Assembly (NCBI GenBank): GCA_015222985.1
Contig: JADFWI010000368.1
Span: forward strand, 1 to 13,318
DNA length: 13,318 bases
Origin: Pseudomonadota bacterium
GTDB lineage: Bacteria > Desulfobacterota > Desulfobacteria > Desulfobacterales > C00003060
Reading direction: 5' to 3'
The notes beneath the pieces were generated by a model that was not told where the DNA came from, did not search any database, and worked only from the letters and a program-made list of their open reading frames with translations. A program made the translations under genes and the position numbers. Positions 7,138-13,294 of the stretch are shown piece after piece. Position 1 is the stretch's first letter. Each line of letters begins with the position of its first letter.

Positions 7138-7153
7138 CCTGTCTTTCGACAGG
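7138..7153. repeat. Short REP-like hairpin after the 29-residue gene
   Basis: A perfect 6-base-pair stem with a 4-base loop: CCTGTC, TTTC, GACAGG. It lies 1 base beyond the stop codon of the 29-residue ORF on the minus strand and about 60 bases before the STAS-like start. There is no T-run after the stem on either strand, so it is not a typical terminator. The sequence around it (TTTCGACAGGCTCA) resembles a repeat often seen scattered between genes of environmental bacteria. Confidence 0.5.
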
Positions 7154-7154
7154 C

Positions 7155-7244
7155 TCAAGATTTGCAGAAGAGAACCCAAGCAAACAGAAACAGCATCCCT
7201 GCGAGACTGCCGGTGAAGACGACCCATCCTGCCTTTTCCATCAT
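7155..7244 (-). CDS. 29-residue single-helix membrane protein
   Basis: A very short ORF preceded by an excellent ribosome binding site: AGGAGG followed by 7 bases and then ATG (two tandem ATGs, 7244 and 7241). The protein starts MMEKAGW and continues as an almost uninterrupted hydrophobic helix (about residues 7-27) ending in CKS, the layout of a small single-pass inner-membrane protein. Such proteins usually bind and modulate a larger membrane complex. It lies between the 62-residue gene and the STAS-like gene on the same strand, so it may be co-transcribed with them. Chance alone rarely pairs a consensus ribosome binding site with a full transmembrane helix, which is the main support. I recognise no family. 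Confidence 0.6.
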   Translation of the reverse strand: MMEKAGWVVFTGSLAGMLFLFAWVLFCKS

Positions 7245-7278
7245 TTCTTGCCCTCCTTTAACCAGGGCTGGGCCGTGA

Positions 7279-7437
7279 TCAAGACTGTTTGACGGAGCGA
7301 AACCTCGTGAGAGTGTGAGGGGCCGACCACTGCAGCCAGATTTTTGACAGGGTTCGGGTGCCTCTCGTGGTTCTGAGGCGTTGATGCTGGCTTCTGTTTT
7401 GCCTTACCTTCAATTTCTTATTGCTTAACCTAGGCAT
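7279..7437 (-). CDS. Possible 52-residue basic protein
   Basis: A short ORF with ATG at 7437 and a purine-rich AGAGGGGGAAA directly upstream. The product is strongly basic (many Arg and Lys, for example NKKLKVRQNRSQHQRLR at residues 6-22) with two Trp near residues 34-37. It fills much of the gap between the 62-residue and 29-residue genes on the same strand. No domain is recognisable and the composition could arise by chance, so this is only a candidate; no other gene or RNA was seen in this roughly 240-base gap (7245-7480). Confidence 0.28.
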   Translation of the reverse strand: MPRLSNKKLKVRQNRSQHQRLRTTRGTRTLSKIWLQWSAPHTLTRFRSVKQS

Positions 7438-7480
7438 TTTCCCCCTCTGCTGTATTGATTATGCTCTTGGCGACCTTTGG

Positions 7481-7669
7481 TCATTTTGACGGGGTCTCTT
7501 CTCTTAAGCGGCGGTCGATCTCAGCTCTCAACCTGGCGCTAAGGCTCTCGTACGGGTCCAGGTGGGAACCGAAATTGACATGACCTGGCCGAATCCTCGG
7601 ACCGTTCCGGGAGCGGGTCATATCCGTGGCAGCTTCCGTGAACGTCTGTTTTGAATTTCCCGCTGTCAT
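7481..7669 (-). CDS. Small hypothetical protein coupled to the HTH gene
   Basis: A 62-residue hydrophilic protein of unknown function. Its ATG (7669) overlaps the stop of the 266-residue HTH gene as ATGA, and a perfect AGGAGG lies 4 bases upstream inside that gene's last codons, so translation-coupled expression is very likely. The C-terminal third (ESLSARLRAEIDRRLREETPSK, from about residue 41) is predicted to be a charged helix; the first 40 residues look disordered. The tight coupling suggests it works with the DNA-binding protein, perhaps as partner or regulator, but nothing in the sequence shows how. Confidence 0.62.
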   Translation of the reverse strand: MTAGNSKQTFTEAATDMTRSRNGPRIRPGHVNFGSHLDPYESLSARLRAEIDRRLREETPSK

Positions 7670-8466
7670 GATACCTCCTTTGTCTGGTTTTCATGAGTTA
7701 ACAGATGCCAGGCTTCCTTGAACTTGGCATACTTGCTCTCACAAGGCCCTGCCTCCGGTATAAGGTAAACGCCGTATTTTGGCATGGCATGCCGCGGAAT
7801 CACGTAGTGAATAGTGTTTGCATTGTTCCCGCAAAGGCATATGAGGAAGTCATGGTGCCCATTGGAGCCAGTCCCCTGACTGATTCGATAATAGCGCTTC
7901 TTACAACGCAAATGGATGGGTCTTGAAGTACACCTAAAACCGAGTTTGTATCCGTTGGCAATAATTGTGAAGGAAGGCCCGTCGTTGCTAATACACGGGG
8001 AAAAACCCAAGGACCTCATCTTTTCCATAACTTTCATCAAGGGCTTGAGCCTTTTGGATTTCATTTTTGCGTTAAGTATTTTATGTTTCCTTGCAATGGA
8101 CTTTTCTCTAAAGACTTTGGTATACGGGCGGCCATAGACCTTTTTGTAAATCTGACGTGCGTATTCTCTGGAAAACCCGAAATGTCTGGCCGCATCAGCA
8201 AGGGTGTTCTCGCGCTTATGTATGATCTCTTTGAACGTGTTCATTGCGCCCTTGCCATACCTGCCTTCAAATCGCCTCGCAAAGCCATTTCCCTTACTGA
8301 TTCTAAAGGCCCTTCGCAATTTGCCGATTTGCACGCCGTGGATATTAAGACTGTTAGCGACCTCGTAATCGTAGAGGCTTTCCACCTCGACCTTTTGCCT
8401 GATGAACTCGTGCAACCCCACGCTGAAGCGATCTCTCACGTAATCTTCCATTTGTGCTATTGTCAT
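7666..8466 (-). CDS. DNA-binding protein, two HTH segments and possible degenerate endonuclease domain
   Basis: A 266-residue protein starting at the ATG at 8466, where AGGAGG stands 6 bases upstream. A longer version from 8604 would overlap the DUF2325 gene by more than 100 bases and is less likely. Two HTH-like segments are visible: about residues 30-54 (YEVANSLNIHGVQIGKLRRAF) and 88-112 (TLADAARHFGFSREYARQIY), the second like sigma-factor region 4. Residues about 145-240 look like a small alpha/beta domain in which GYKLGFRC is followed by HHDFLICLCG and HYVIPRHAM. That order recalls PD-(D/E)XK nuclease-like proteins that read VKSS, DFYVIC, FYVIPS, but the E-x-K catalytic positions seem to be replaced (GFRCTSR), so it may be inactive. 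This last point is inference. The preceding gene is DUF2325, 26 bases upstream. Confidence 0.72.
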   Translation of the reverse strand: MTIAQMEDYVRDRFSVGLHEFIRQKVEVESLYDYEVANSLNIHGVQIGKLRRAFRISKGNGFARRFEGRYGKGAMNTFKEIIHKRENTLADAARHFGFSREYARQIYKKVYGRPYTKVFREKSIARKHKILNAKMKSKRLKPLMKVMEKMRSLGFSPCISNDGPSFTIIANGYKLGFRCTSRPIHLRCKKRYYRISQGTGSNGHHDFLICLCGNNANTIHYVIPRHAMPKYGVYLIPEAGPCESKYAKFKEAWHLLTHENQTKEVS

Positions 8467-8492
8467 ATTCAACCTCCTGGAGCCTTTCGGAT

Positions 8493-8909
8493 TCAATTCA
8501 ATACGGGCTGTTGTCCAATCAGCGCTTTTGAAATAGCGCTCAAGCTGGCGCTGGAAATCATACGGACCGGCTTTTTGTGTTTTAGGCATAACCGCTTGAG
8601 GCATAAGCAGGCCGTATGGCTATTACAGCTTACCGGGCACAGGACGACGTCTGAGCGTCTCACCCGCCCCTCCAGCCCGCGTGTGCCACCATTCATATAG
8701 CCATCGTGATACTCGAAGATAGCCCCCTTTTTTTCGACCAATTTGCGATAGTGGGCCTTGAGCTTAGTGATACCTCCTACAATCAGAATGCGCTTGGCAC
8801 AGACATCGAAGGCAGGGCACTCCTCGTTGCACTGGTGAAGACAGGCCGAACATTGCGTCGGGTTGTATCCTTGCTTTTTCATGTCTCCTCTGGCACGCTC
8901 CTTCCTCAT
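8493..8909 (-). CDS. DUF2325 protein with N-terminal cysteine cluster
   Basis: A 138-residue protein. The C-terminal part (about residues 40-125) matches the DUF2325 pattern: ILIVGG at 41-46, a Tyr and Gly-rich middle with FEYHDG at 65-70, then SDVVLCPVSCNSHTACLCLK at 86-105 and a Lys/Pro segment KKPVRMISS. The N-terminus carries five Cys at 20, 23, 27, 31 and 37 in CSACLHQCNEECPAFDVC, likely a zinc or iron-sulfur site. The function of DUF2325 is unknown. The first gene of a minus-strand run with the HTH gene 26 bases downstream. The start is uncertain: the ATG at 8909 has no clear ribosome binding site, while an in-frame ATG at 8882 is preceded by AGAGGAGAC, though with tight spacing; the motif content is the same either way. 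Confidence 0.78.
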   Translation of the reverse strand: MRKERARGDMKKQGYNPTQCSACLHQCNEECPAFDVCAKRILIVGGITKLKAHYRKLVEKKGAIFEYHDGYMNGGTRGLEGRVRRSDVVLCPVSCNSHTACLCLKRLCLKHKKPVRMISSASLSAISKALIGQQPVLN

Positions 8910-9176
8910 GTGTTGCTGATCTCGGATTTTTTTGAAAAGAAACCGGCCGTCGAGACCGTCTCTTTGTTGTAGTTGATATACAATTACTATAATGGCAAGT
9001 GTATGTCAACAGAAAAATCGATTTTTTCTCTGATCTACCGAAAAAAAGTGAAGAAGTGGTTGAAACGGGGTGGGATATGAGCCAGAAGGAACTTCGATAT
9101 TACAAAAAACACAGAGGGAAAAACTGTATCTCAATTGAAGGAACGGGGAATGTCTGGTGACGTGACGACTCGGCGG
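8910..9176. other. Intergenic region between DUF2325 and feoB
   Basis: This 267-base AT-rich gap lies between the DUF2325 start and the feoB stop, both on the minus strand. It holds the inverted repeat at 8972-9010, an AT-rich near-palindrome (9011-9029, AGAAAAATCGATTTTTTCT) and two tiny overlapping plus-strand ORFs (9003-9080 and 9077-9160) that are not called as genes. No clear GC-rich terminator hairpin with a T-run was found after feoB. Confidence 0.5.
8972..9010. promoter_or_regulatory. Inverted repeat around a TATAAT box, candidate operator
   Basis: GTTGATATACA (8972-8982) and TGTATGTCAAC (9000-9010) form an inverted repeat matching at 10 of 11 positions around a 17-base spacer. On the plus strand TATAAT at 8988-8993 lies between the arms, with TTGTTG 18 bases upstream (8964-8969). 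On the minus strand the right arm contains a perfect TTGACA (plus 9004-9009), but no good -10 at the right distance. The spacing and symmetry suit a dimeric repressor controlling the DUF2325 run, a plus-strand transcript, or both. Confidence 0.45.
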
Positions 9177-11366
9177 TTATCCTAGTCCAATGACGCTGCC
9201 ACCCTGATAGATGATAAATGCTACGAGCCAGGCCAGGCCAGTGCTGTAGAAGATGCTAAAGAAGGTCCACTTCCATGAATTGGTTTCACGTCTGATAACG
9301 GCAACTGTGGCAAGGCATGGGACATAAATCAGAACAAAGGCCATCATGGCATATGCAGAAAGGGGGGTCATGCCGGATCTTTTCAAGGCCAGCTTCAGAG
9401 CCTCGCTTCTTTCATCCTCTTCACTCCCGATGGCATAAAGAACACCCATGGTACTTACTACGATCTCTTTTGCCACAAAACCGGTCAGGACTGCCACGCT
9501 GCCACGCCAGTCCATCCCGATTGGAGCAAAGACCGGGGCAAACATCTTTCCCAGGTGCCCCATGTAAGACCTTTCCACTTTCTCTTTAGTCATCTCAGCC
9601 TCAAGGACGGAAACGGCCTTATCTCTTTTCCGGACGAGTTCTTCCAGCAAGTCACCCTCTGCCTCGGAGATGTAGATTTCATACTGCGCCGTGCCCCTTG
9701 CTATCTCCATTTCGTAATTCCTTGAAAACTGAACTTCCTGAGGGAAAGCGCTCAAAAACCACACAACGACCGAACCGATCAGTATCACGCCTCCCATTTT
9801 CCTCAGAAAGATCTTGCTTCGATCCCACATATGAATCAATAGAGATCTCAACATAGGGGCCCTGTAAGGTGGCAGTTCCATAACAAAGGGCGCAATCTTC
9901 CCCCTGAGCAAGGTCGATCGGAACAACCGCCCAATAACAATCGCCAAAACGATACCAAGGGCATAAATCGAAAAAATGGCATTACCGGCCTTTGCTCCAA
10001 AAAACGTTCCGGCCAGCAGGATGTACACTGGGAGCTTGGCAGAACAGGACATGAGGGGGTTGATCAAGATCGTTAGCACGCGGTCCTTTTCGCTTTCCAG
10101 GGTCCGCGTGGCCATGATAGCCGGAACATTGCAGCCAAAACCCATGAGCATGGGAATAAAGGACTTGCCGTGAAGCCCTATCAGGTGCATGACTTTATCC
10201 ATGAGGAAGGCGGCCCGGGCCATATAACCCGTATCTTCAAAAAGGGCTATGCAGAAAAAAAGAATGAGAATATTCGGCAAGAATATCATGACACTTCCCA
10301 CTCCGGCTATAATGCCATCAACTATCAGATCGTGCAGGATACCCTCCGGCAATAGTCTGGCCGTGAACTGGCTTGTCCATCCCACTCCCGAATCAATCCA
10401 GTCCATGGGATAGGCGCCCAGGGAAAAGGTGATCTGAAACATGGCCCATATGAAAAACACAAATATGGGAATACCCAGCAGGCGGTTCGTAAGAACCTGG
10501 TCTATTTGCCGAGAAACATCCACCCTGCTTTTGGAAACGGTCTTCCACACCTCTTTGATAATGCCGGCAATAAACCCATAGCGGTGGTCCGTCATGACGA
10601 TCTCAGGTTCGTCATCAAAAAACTGCCTAAGCTTTCCGCGCTTTTGCTCTGCCTCCCTGAGTATGGCTTCGCCGTTCTGGCTATCGACCTCCAGTATTCG
10701 CTTTTTCACAATCTTGTCGTTCTCGAGAAGCTTTATGGCAATCCAGCGAATGTTATAGGGAAGCTTTTCATCGGTCCTGTCTCTTAAAAATTCAGAAAAC
10801 TCACCAATGGCCCTTTCAATGTCCTTGCCGTACTTGACCCGGCGGGTGCGGGGAAGCTCTCTGTCAGACTCCACCACCGAAATGATGCTTTTAATAAGTT
10901 CCTGTGTTCCTTCGTTTTTGTTGCCAACCGTAAACACAACGGGCACGTCGAGAAGTTCTGAAAGCTTATTCCCGTCTATCTTGTCACCGCGGCCATTGGC
11001 CACATCAGCCATGTTGAGCACGAAGATGACCTTGGTGTCGAGTTCCCGAAGCTGTGTGGCCAGGTAGAGGTTACGTTCCAGATTAGAGGCATCAATGATA
11101 TCCACTACCACGTCAGGCTTTTCATCCATAATAAAGTTGCGAGCCACAATTTCTTCAATGGAGTATGCGGTGAGGCTGTACGTGCCAGGGAGATCCACAA
11201 TGGTGAGGTGGTAACCTTTGCTGGTAAGATGACCTTCTTTTTTCTCTACAGTGACTCCGGGCCAATTTCCAATTTTCTGGCGGGCACCCGTAAGATTGTT
11301 GAAGATAGTGCTTTTGCCGGAGTTAGGATTCCCGGCAAGGGCAACTGTTATTGATTTTCGGGCCAT
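9177..11366 (-). CDS. feoB: Ferrous iron transporter FeoB
   Basis: A 729-residue FeoB, full length for the family. The cytoplasmic GTPase domain shows G1 GNPNSGKST (12-20), G2 Thr39 in GVTVE, G3 DLPG (58-61) and G4 NMAD (118-121), followed by the helical GDI-like region to about residue 270. The membrane part has the usual Gate regions, with GFGCNVPA (409-416) and SCSAKLPVY (440-448), both carrying the conserved Cys in FeoB permeation motifs, plus YVPCLATV near 681. It moves ferrous iron across the inner membrane. A charged stretch of about 60 residues (550-610) lies between two membrane helices. The start is 3 bases after the feoA stop; the two genes form one operon with the Fur-FeoA fusion gene. 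Confidence 0.97.
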   Translation of the reverse strand: MARKSITVALAGNPNSGKSTIFNNLTGARQKIGNWPGVTVEKKEGHLTSKGYHLTIVDLPGTYSLTAYSIEEIVARNFIMDEKPDVVVDIIDASNLERNLYLATQLRELDTKVIFVLNMADVANGRGDKIDGNKLSELLDVPVVFTVGNKNEGTQELIKSIISVVESDRELPRTRRVKYGKDIERAIGEFSEFLRDRTDEKLPYNIRWIAIKLLENDKIVKKRILEVDSQNGEAILREAEQKRGKLRQFFDDEPEIVMTDHRYGFIAGIIKEVWKTVSKSRVDVSRQIDQVLTNRLLGIPIFVFFIWAMFQITFSLGAYPMDWIDSGVGWTSQFTARLLPEGILHDLIVDGIIAGVGSVMIFLPNILILFFCIALFEDTGYMARAAFLMDKVMHLIGLHGKSFIPMLMGFGCNVPAIMATRTLESEKDRVLTILINPLMSCSAKLPVYILLAGTFFGAKAGNAIFSIYALGIVLAIVIGRLFRSTLLRGKIAPFVMELPPYRAPMLRSLLIHMWDRSKIFLRKMGGVILIGSVVVWFLSAFPQEVQFSRNYEMEIARGTAQYEIYISEAEGDLLEELVRKRDKAVSVLEAEMTKEKVERSYMGHLGKMFAPVFAPIGMDWRGSVAVLTGFVAKEIVVSTMGVLYAIGSEEDERSEALKLALKRSGMTPLSAYAMMAFVLIYVPCLATVAVIRRETNSWKWTFFSIFYSTGLAWLVAFIIYQGGSVIGLG

Positions 11367-11369
11367 GCG

Positions 11370-11609
11370 TTATGTCCCCTCGCCTTTGACATTTTCCACC
11401 TCGATGTCGGCAGCTTCTTCGACCCGCAGAGAAACATGATAGCCCTTGAGTATGAGTTCGATAGGGTCCTTGAGGGGGGCATATTTCTCAACGTAGATCT
11501 GTGTGCCGCGCAAAAACCCCATCTCGACGAGTCTTCTGCGAAAAGGACCCTCACCCCCAACCCGGGTCACGGTGGCTGTCTGTCCTTCCCTCAACTCACT
11601 GAGGTTCAC
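11370..11609 (-). CDS. feoA: FeoA small SH3-like protein
   Basis: A 79-residue FeoA with the family pattern: LREGQTATVTRV at the start, RRRLVEMGFLRGTQIYVEKYAPLKDPIEL in the middle and GYHVSLRVEEAADIEV at the end. FeoA is thought to bind and regulate FeoB. The start is a GTG at 11609, overlapping the fusion gene's TGA stop as GTGA, with AAGGA 8 bases upstream. Its neighbours are the Fur-FeoA fusion upstream and feoB downstream, so the operon encodes two FeoA domains, one free and one joined to the regulator. Confidence 0.95.
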   Translation of the reverse strand: MNLSELREGQTATVTRVGGEGPFRRRLVEMGFLRGTQIYVEKYAPLKDPIELILKGYHVSLRVEEAADIEVENVKGEGT

Positions 11610-12301
11610 TGCAAATCCTTCCGGCTCCCGTTTGGTTTGACCATAATCTTCTTGGCAAGGCCACGGCCCATGGCCAGACGCGTGGCGTTTACGGCAACAA
11701 CAAGCTGGCCTTCACCCCTGTTGGTTATGACCTCTACCTCGTCACCTCTGCGCAGCCCCATGCTGGCCAAGCGCAGTTGTGCGCCCGAGCCTCCCATGAA
11801 CTCTTCTATGATGCCGCGCTCTCCTTCATGGGCATATGACAGTGGCATCAAGCGAATTCGTTCCTTGAGACAGTCTGCACACAGTCCGTATATTTCTATC
11901 TTTTGCTGGAGTACGTGAAAGCCGTGCAGTGCCGCTATTTCCACTCGCATATTCTCCAGTTGCTGGTTTTTAAACTCAACGATTTTGTTACATTTAGTGC
12001 AAATGAGGTGGTCGTGGTGTAAACCCAGATGTCGGTGTTCATACAGGGTGGGCCGACCTTCGAATTTTTTCTTTGAGGCAAAGCCGTATCGGCATAGTAA
12101 GTTCAGGGTCTTTTTTACAAAGTCCGGTTCAAAACGATGACCTTCCTTTTCCAACAGGGTCATAAAATCTTGAAAGCCTATATGCCCCTCAACGCCAAGA
12201 AACACCTCCATAATGGCCATTCGACGTTCAACCTTGTCTATTCCCTCTTTTTCAAAAAGGCGAAGGAATTGTTTTTTCTCTTGTTGGTGGATATGTTCCA
12301 T
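11606..12301 (-). CDS. Fur-family regulator fused to a FeoA domain
   Basis: A 231-residue fusion protein. Residues about 10-147 form a Fur-family repressor: N-terminal winged helix (RRMAIMEVFLGVEGHIGFQDFM, about 27-48), then EHRHLGLHHDHLICTKC (88-104) with the metal-binding HHDH at 95-98, and the structural-zinc pairs C101/C104 and C141/C144. Residues about 150-223 form a FeoA domain ending NATRLAMGRGLAKKIMV. There is no linker break or frameshift, so the fusion is genuine in the sequence. The likely role is iron-responsive repression of the feo operon, with the FeoA part either assisting FeoB or adding a sensing function, as C-terminal SH3-like domains do in DtxR/IdeR proteins. The start is supported by AAGGAA 8 bases upstream. 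It is followed directly by feoA. Confidence 0.92.
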   Translation of the reverse strand: MEHIHQQEKKQFLRLFEKEGIDKVERRMAIMEVFLGVEGHIGFQDFMTLLEKEGHRFEPDFVKKTLNLLCRYGFASKKKFEGRPTLYEHRHLGLHHDHLICTKCNKIVEFKNQQLENMRVEIAALHGFHVLQQKIEIYGLCADCLKERIRLMPLSYAHEGERGIIEEFMGGSGAQLRLASMGLRRGDEVEVITNRGEGQLVVAVNATRLAMGRGLAKKIMVKPNGSRKDLQ

Positions 12302-12334
12302 AAAACAGGTTCCTTATTGTATTAAATTCTCAAC

Positions 12335-12363
12335 AGAATAATACACCACGGCGGGCTTGTCAA
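12335..12363 (-). promoter_or_regulatory. Sigma70-type promoter of the fur-feoA / feo operon
   Basis: On the minus strand TTGACA (plus 12358-12363) is separated by exactly 17 bases from TATTCT (plus 12335-12340), about 33 bases before the fusion gene's ATG. The AT-rich start region just downstream (about 12316-12332, TTGAGAATTTAATACAA on the minus strand) is a weak dyad that might be the operator, but it does not match a canonical Fur box. Confidence 0.6.
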
Positions 12364-12421
12364 ATAGGCTTACAATGAAATTGCTTCGCGATTTCATAAG
12401 GTTCCGCAAATGGACAACAAA

Positions 12422-12566
12422 GCAAAAAGTTCATATGCAAGTCCCGCCTGCGGCGGGATTGAGGAATCAGGTCCGCCTGAGGCGAATCGCAGTGATTCAC
12501 CCTGTCAAATCTGCTTCGCCGTCTCGCGTAGCAAGAACTTAACAGGGACGCAGGTGGACTTTTTGC
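12422..12566. repeat. Palindromic mosaic repeat with 17-base terminal inverted repeats
   Basis: The ends GCAAAAAGTTCATATGC (12422-12438) and GCAGGTGGACTTTTTGC (12550-12566) are inverted repeats matching at 14 of 17 positions. Between them are further palindromes: TCCCGCCTGCGGCGGGA (about 12442-12458), GAATCGCAGTGATTC (about 12484-12498) and a long hairpin whose arms begin CCCTGT and end ACAGGG (about 12500-12547). The block lies 7 bases after the fmdB stop and upstream of the feo promoter. It has the look of a dispersed, non-coding repeat element or MITE-like sequence; no transposase is present. A GC-rich transcript hairpin could also terminate or stabilise fmdB mRNA. Confidence 0.6.
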
Positions 12567-12573
12567 GAAGCGG

Positions 12574-12822
12574 TCAACTCTTGGTGTGACCGGGCAAGGT
12601 ATAGGTGGAACAGGTGCCCGAAGAGCACTGCCTGGATTCAACCGTGGGGCCCGTTGATTCGCCTTTCGCAAAGCCCATCGCATATGTGGTGCTGCTCAAT
12701 ACGCGTTCAAAATCGTCGGATCCGCAGTGGGGGCATCTCATTTCAACCTCGTCTTCGTCTCTGATAATGAGGATCTCAAAGACATCGTTGCACTTAAGAC
12801 AACGAAATTCATATAGGGGCAT
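12574..12822 (-). CDS. FmdB-family zinc ribbon protein
   Basis: An 82-residue protein starting at the ATG at 12822, where AAGGAG stands 7 bases upstream and the conserved MPLYEFRC begins; a longer reading from 12858 lacks family conservation. A zinc ribbon is formed by C8, C11, C30 and C33 (CLKC and CPHC), followed by FERVLS and the flexible C-terminal tail with a second Cys pair (CSSGTC, 66-71). FmdB proteins are putative regulators first linked to formamidase and methanol metabolism, but small members like this one have no proven function. The gene is monocistronic as far as the window shows. A TTGACA-like box lies upstream on the minus strand (about 12893-12898) without a clear -10. Confidence 0.85.
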   Translation of the reverse strand: MPLYEFRCLKCNDVFEILIIRDEDEVEMRCPHCGSDDFERVLSSTTYAMGFAKGESTGPTVESRQCSSGTCSTYTLPGHTKS

Positions 12823-13075
12823 GATTGTTCTCCTTTCTGTTTGCCGAAATTGTAACATTTAGCAACATTTGATGTTTTTCGCAATATTTTTTGTGTCAAG
12901 CAGCAGGCCTCCGTCCGACTCACGGATGATTTATCCCTTGCACAAAAAAGATAACGCTCAAAATCTCCTATCTTATCAAGTTTTTGAGAAATATGCCGAT
13001 AGAGATAATGAAAGGCGAAACCCCGAGAGATAAAATGCCACATCCTTTGAGATTCAAAGTATTGGAACAGTTACC
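12823..13075. other. Intergenic region between divergent fmdB and membrane-protein genes
   Basis: This 253-base AT-rich gap separates the minus-strand fmdB from a plus-strand membrane-protein gene and should hold both promoters. TTGACA occurs on the minus strand near 12893-12898. A short direct repeat (AACATTT twice, about 12856-12870) is close to the fmdB start. No RNA gene was recognised. Confidence 0.4.
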
Positions 13076-13294
13076 ATGCTCTGTTTGTTAATCATTGGGT
13101 TACTAGTCGCTTCGATCCCAATATACAGATCCCAGCTTAAAGTCGCCGCCATCCTTGACCTGGCCGTGGTTCTAGTGCTTCTGGCATTCAGGGTCTTTCC
13201 CGGCACGGCACATCTTGCTGACTGGATATTGATCATCTCTTTCTTCCTTGATGGCAGCATCGTCTTCCTCAGCAAAGAAGGGGTACTTATTTAG
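13076..13294 (+). CDS. Small multi-span membrane protein, unknown
   Basis: A 72-residue very hydrophobic protein with three likely membrane helices at about residues 2-17, 22-41 and 47-65 and short polar links (YRSQLK, FPGTAHLAD). It ends SKEGVLI with a TAG stop, 24 bases before the window edge. The start ATG has only a weak GGAA about 8 bases upstream, but the frame is closed further upstream by a TAA at 13031, and no other ATG start exists. The hydrophobicity pattern makes a real gene likely although no family is recognised. It is divergent from fmdB. Confidence 0.5.
   Translation: MLCLLIIGLLVASIPIYRSQLKVAAILDLAVVLVLLAFRVFPGTAHLADWILIISFFLDGSIVFLSKEGVLI

Noticed and set aside
8467..8604. 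Longer start at 8604 for the 266-residue HTH protein
   Set aside because: It would overlap the DUF2325 gene by more than 100 bases, whereas the ATG at 8466 has AGGAGG at ideal spacing and lies after the DUF2325 stop.
9011..9029. AT-rich palindrome AGAAAAATCGATTTTTTCT as a terminator
   Set aside because: It lacks a GC-rich stem and is far from the end of feoB, so termination there is not supported.
12316..12332. Possible Fur box downstream of the feo promoter
   Set aside because: The dyad TTGAGAATTTAATACAA matches only at its outer three bases and does not fit a canonical Fur box.
12823..12858. Upstream ATG at 12858 for fmdB
   Set aside because: The family-conserved N-terminus begins at 12822, which also has the better ribosome binding site.
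13035..13091. 18-codon ORF overlapping the start of the 72-residue membrane protein
   Set aside because: It is too short, has no recognisable content, and its leader GAGAGATAAA is only weakly Shine-Dalgarno-like.
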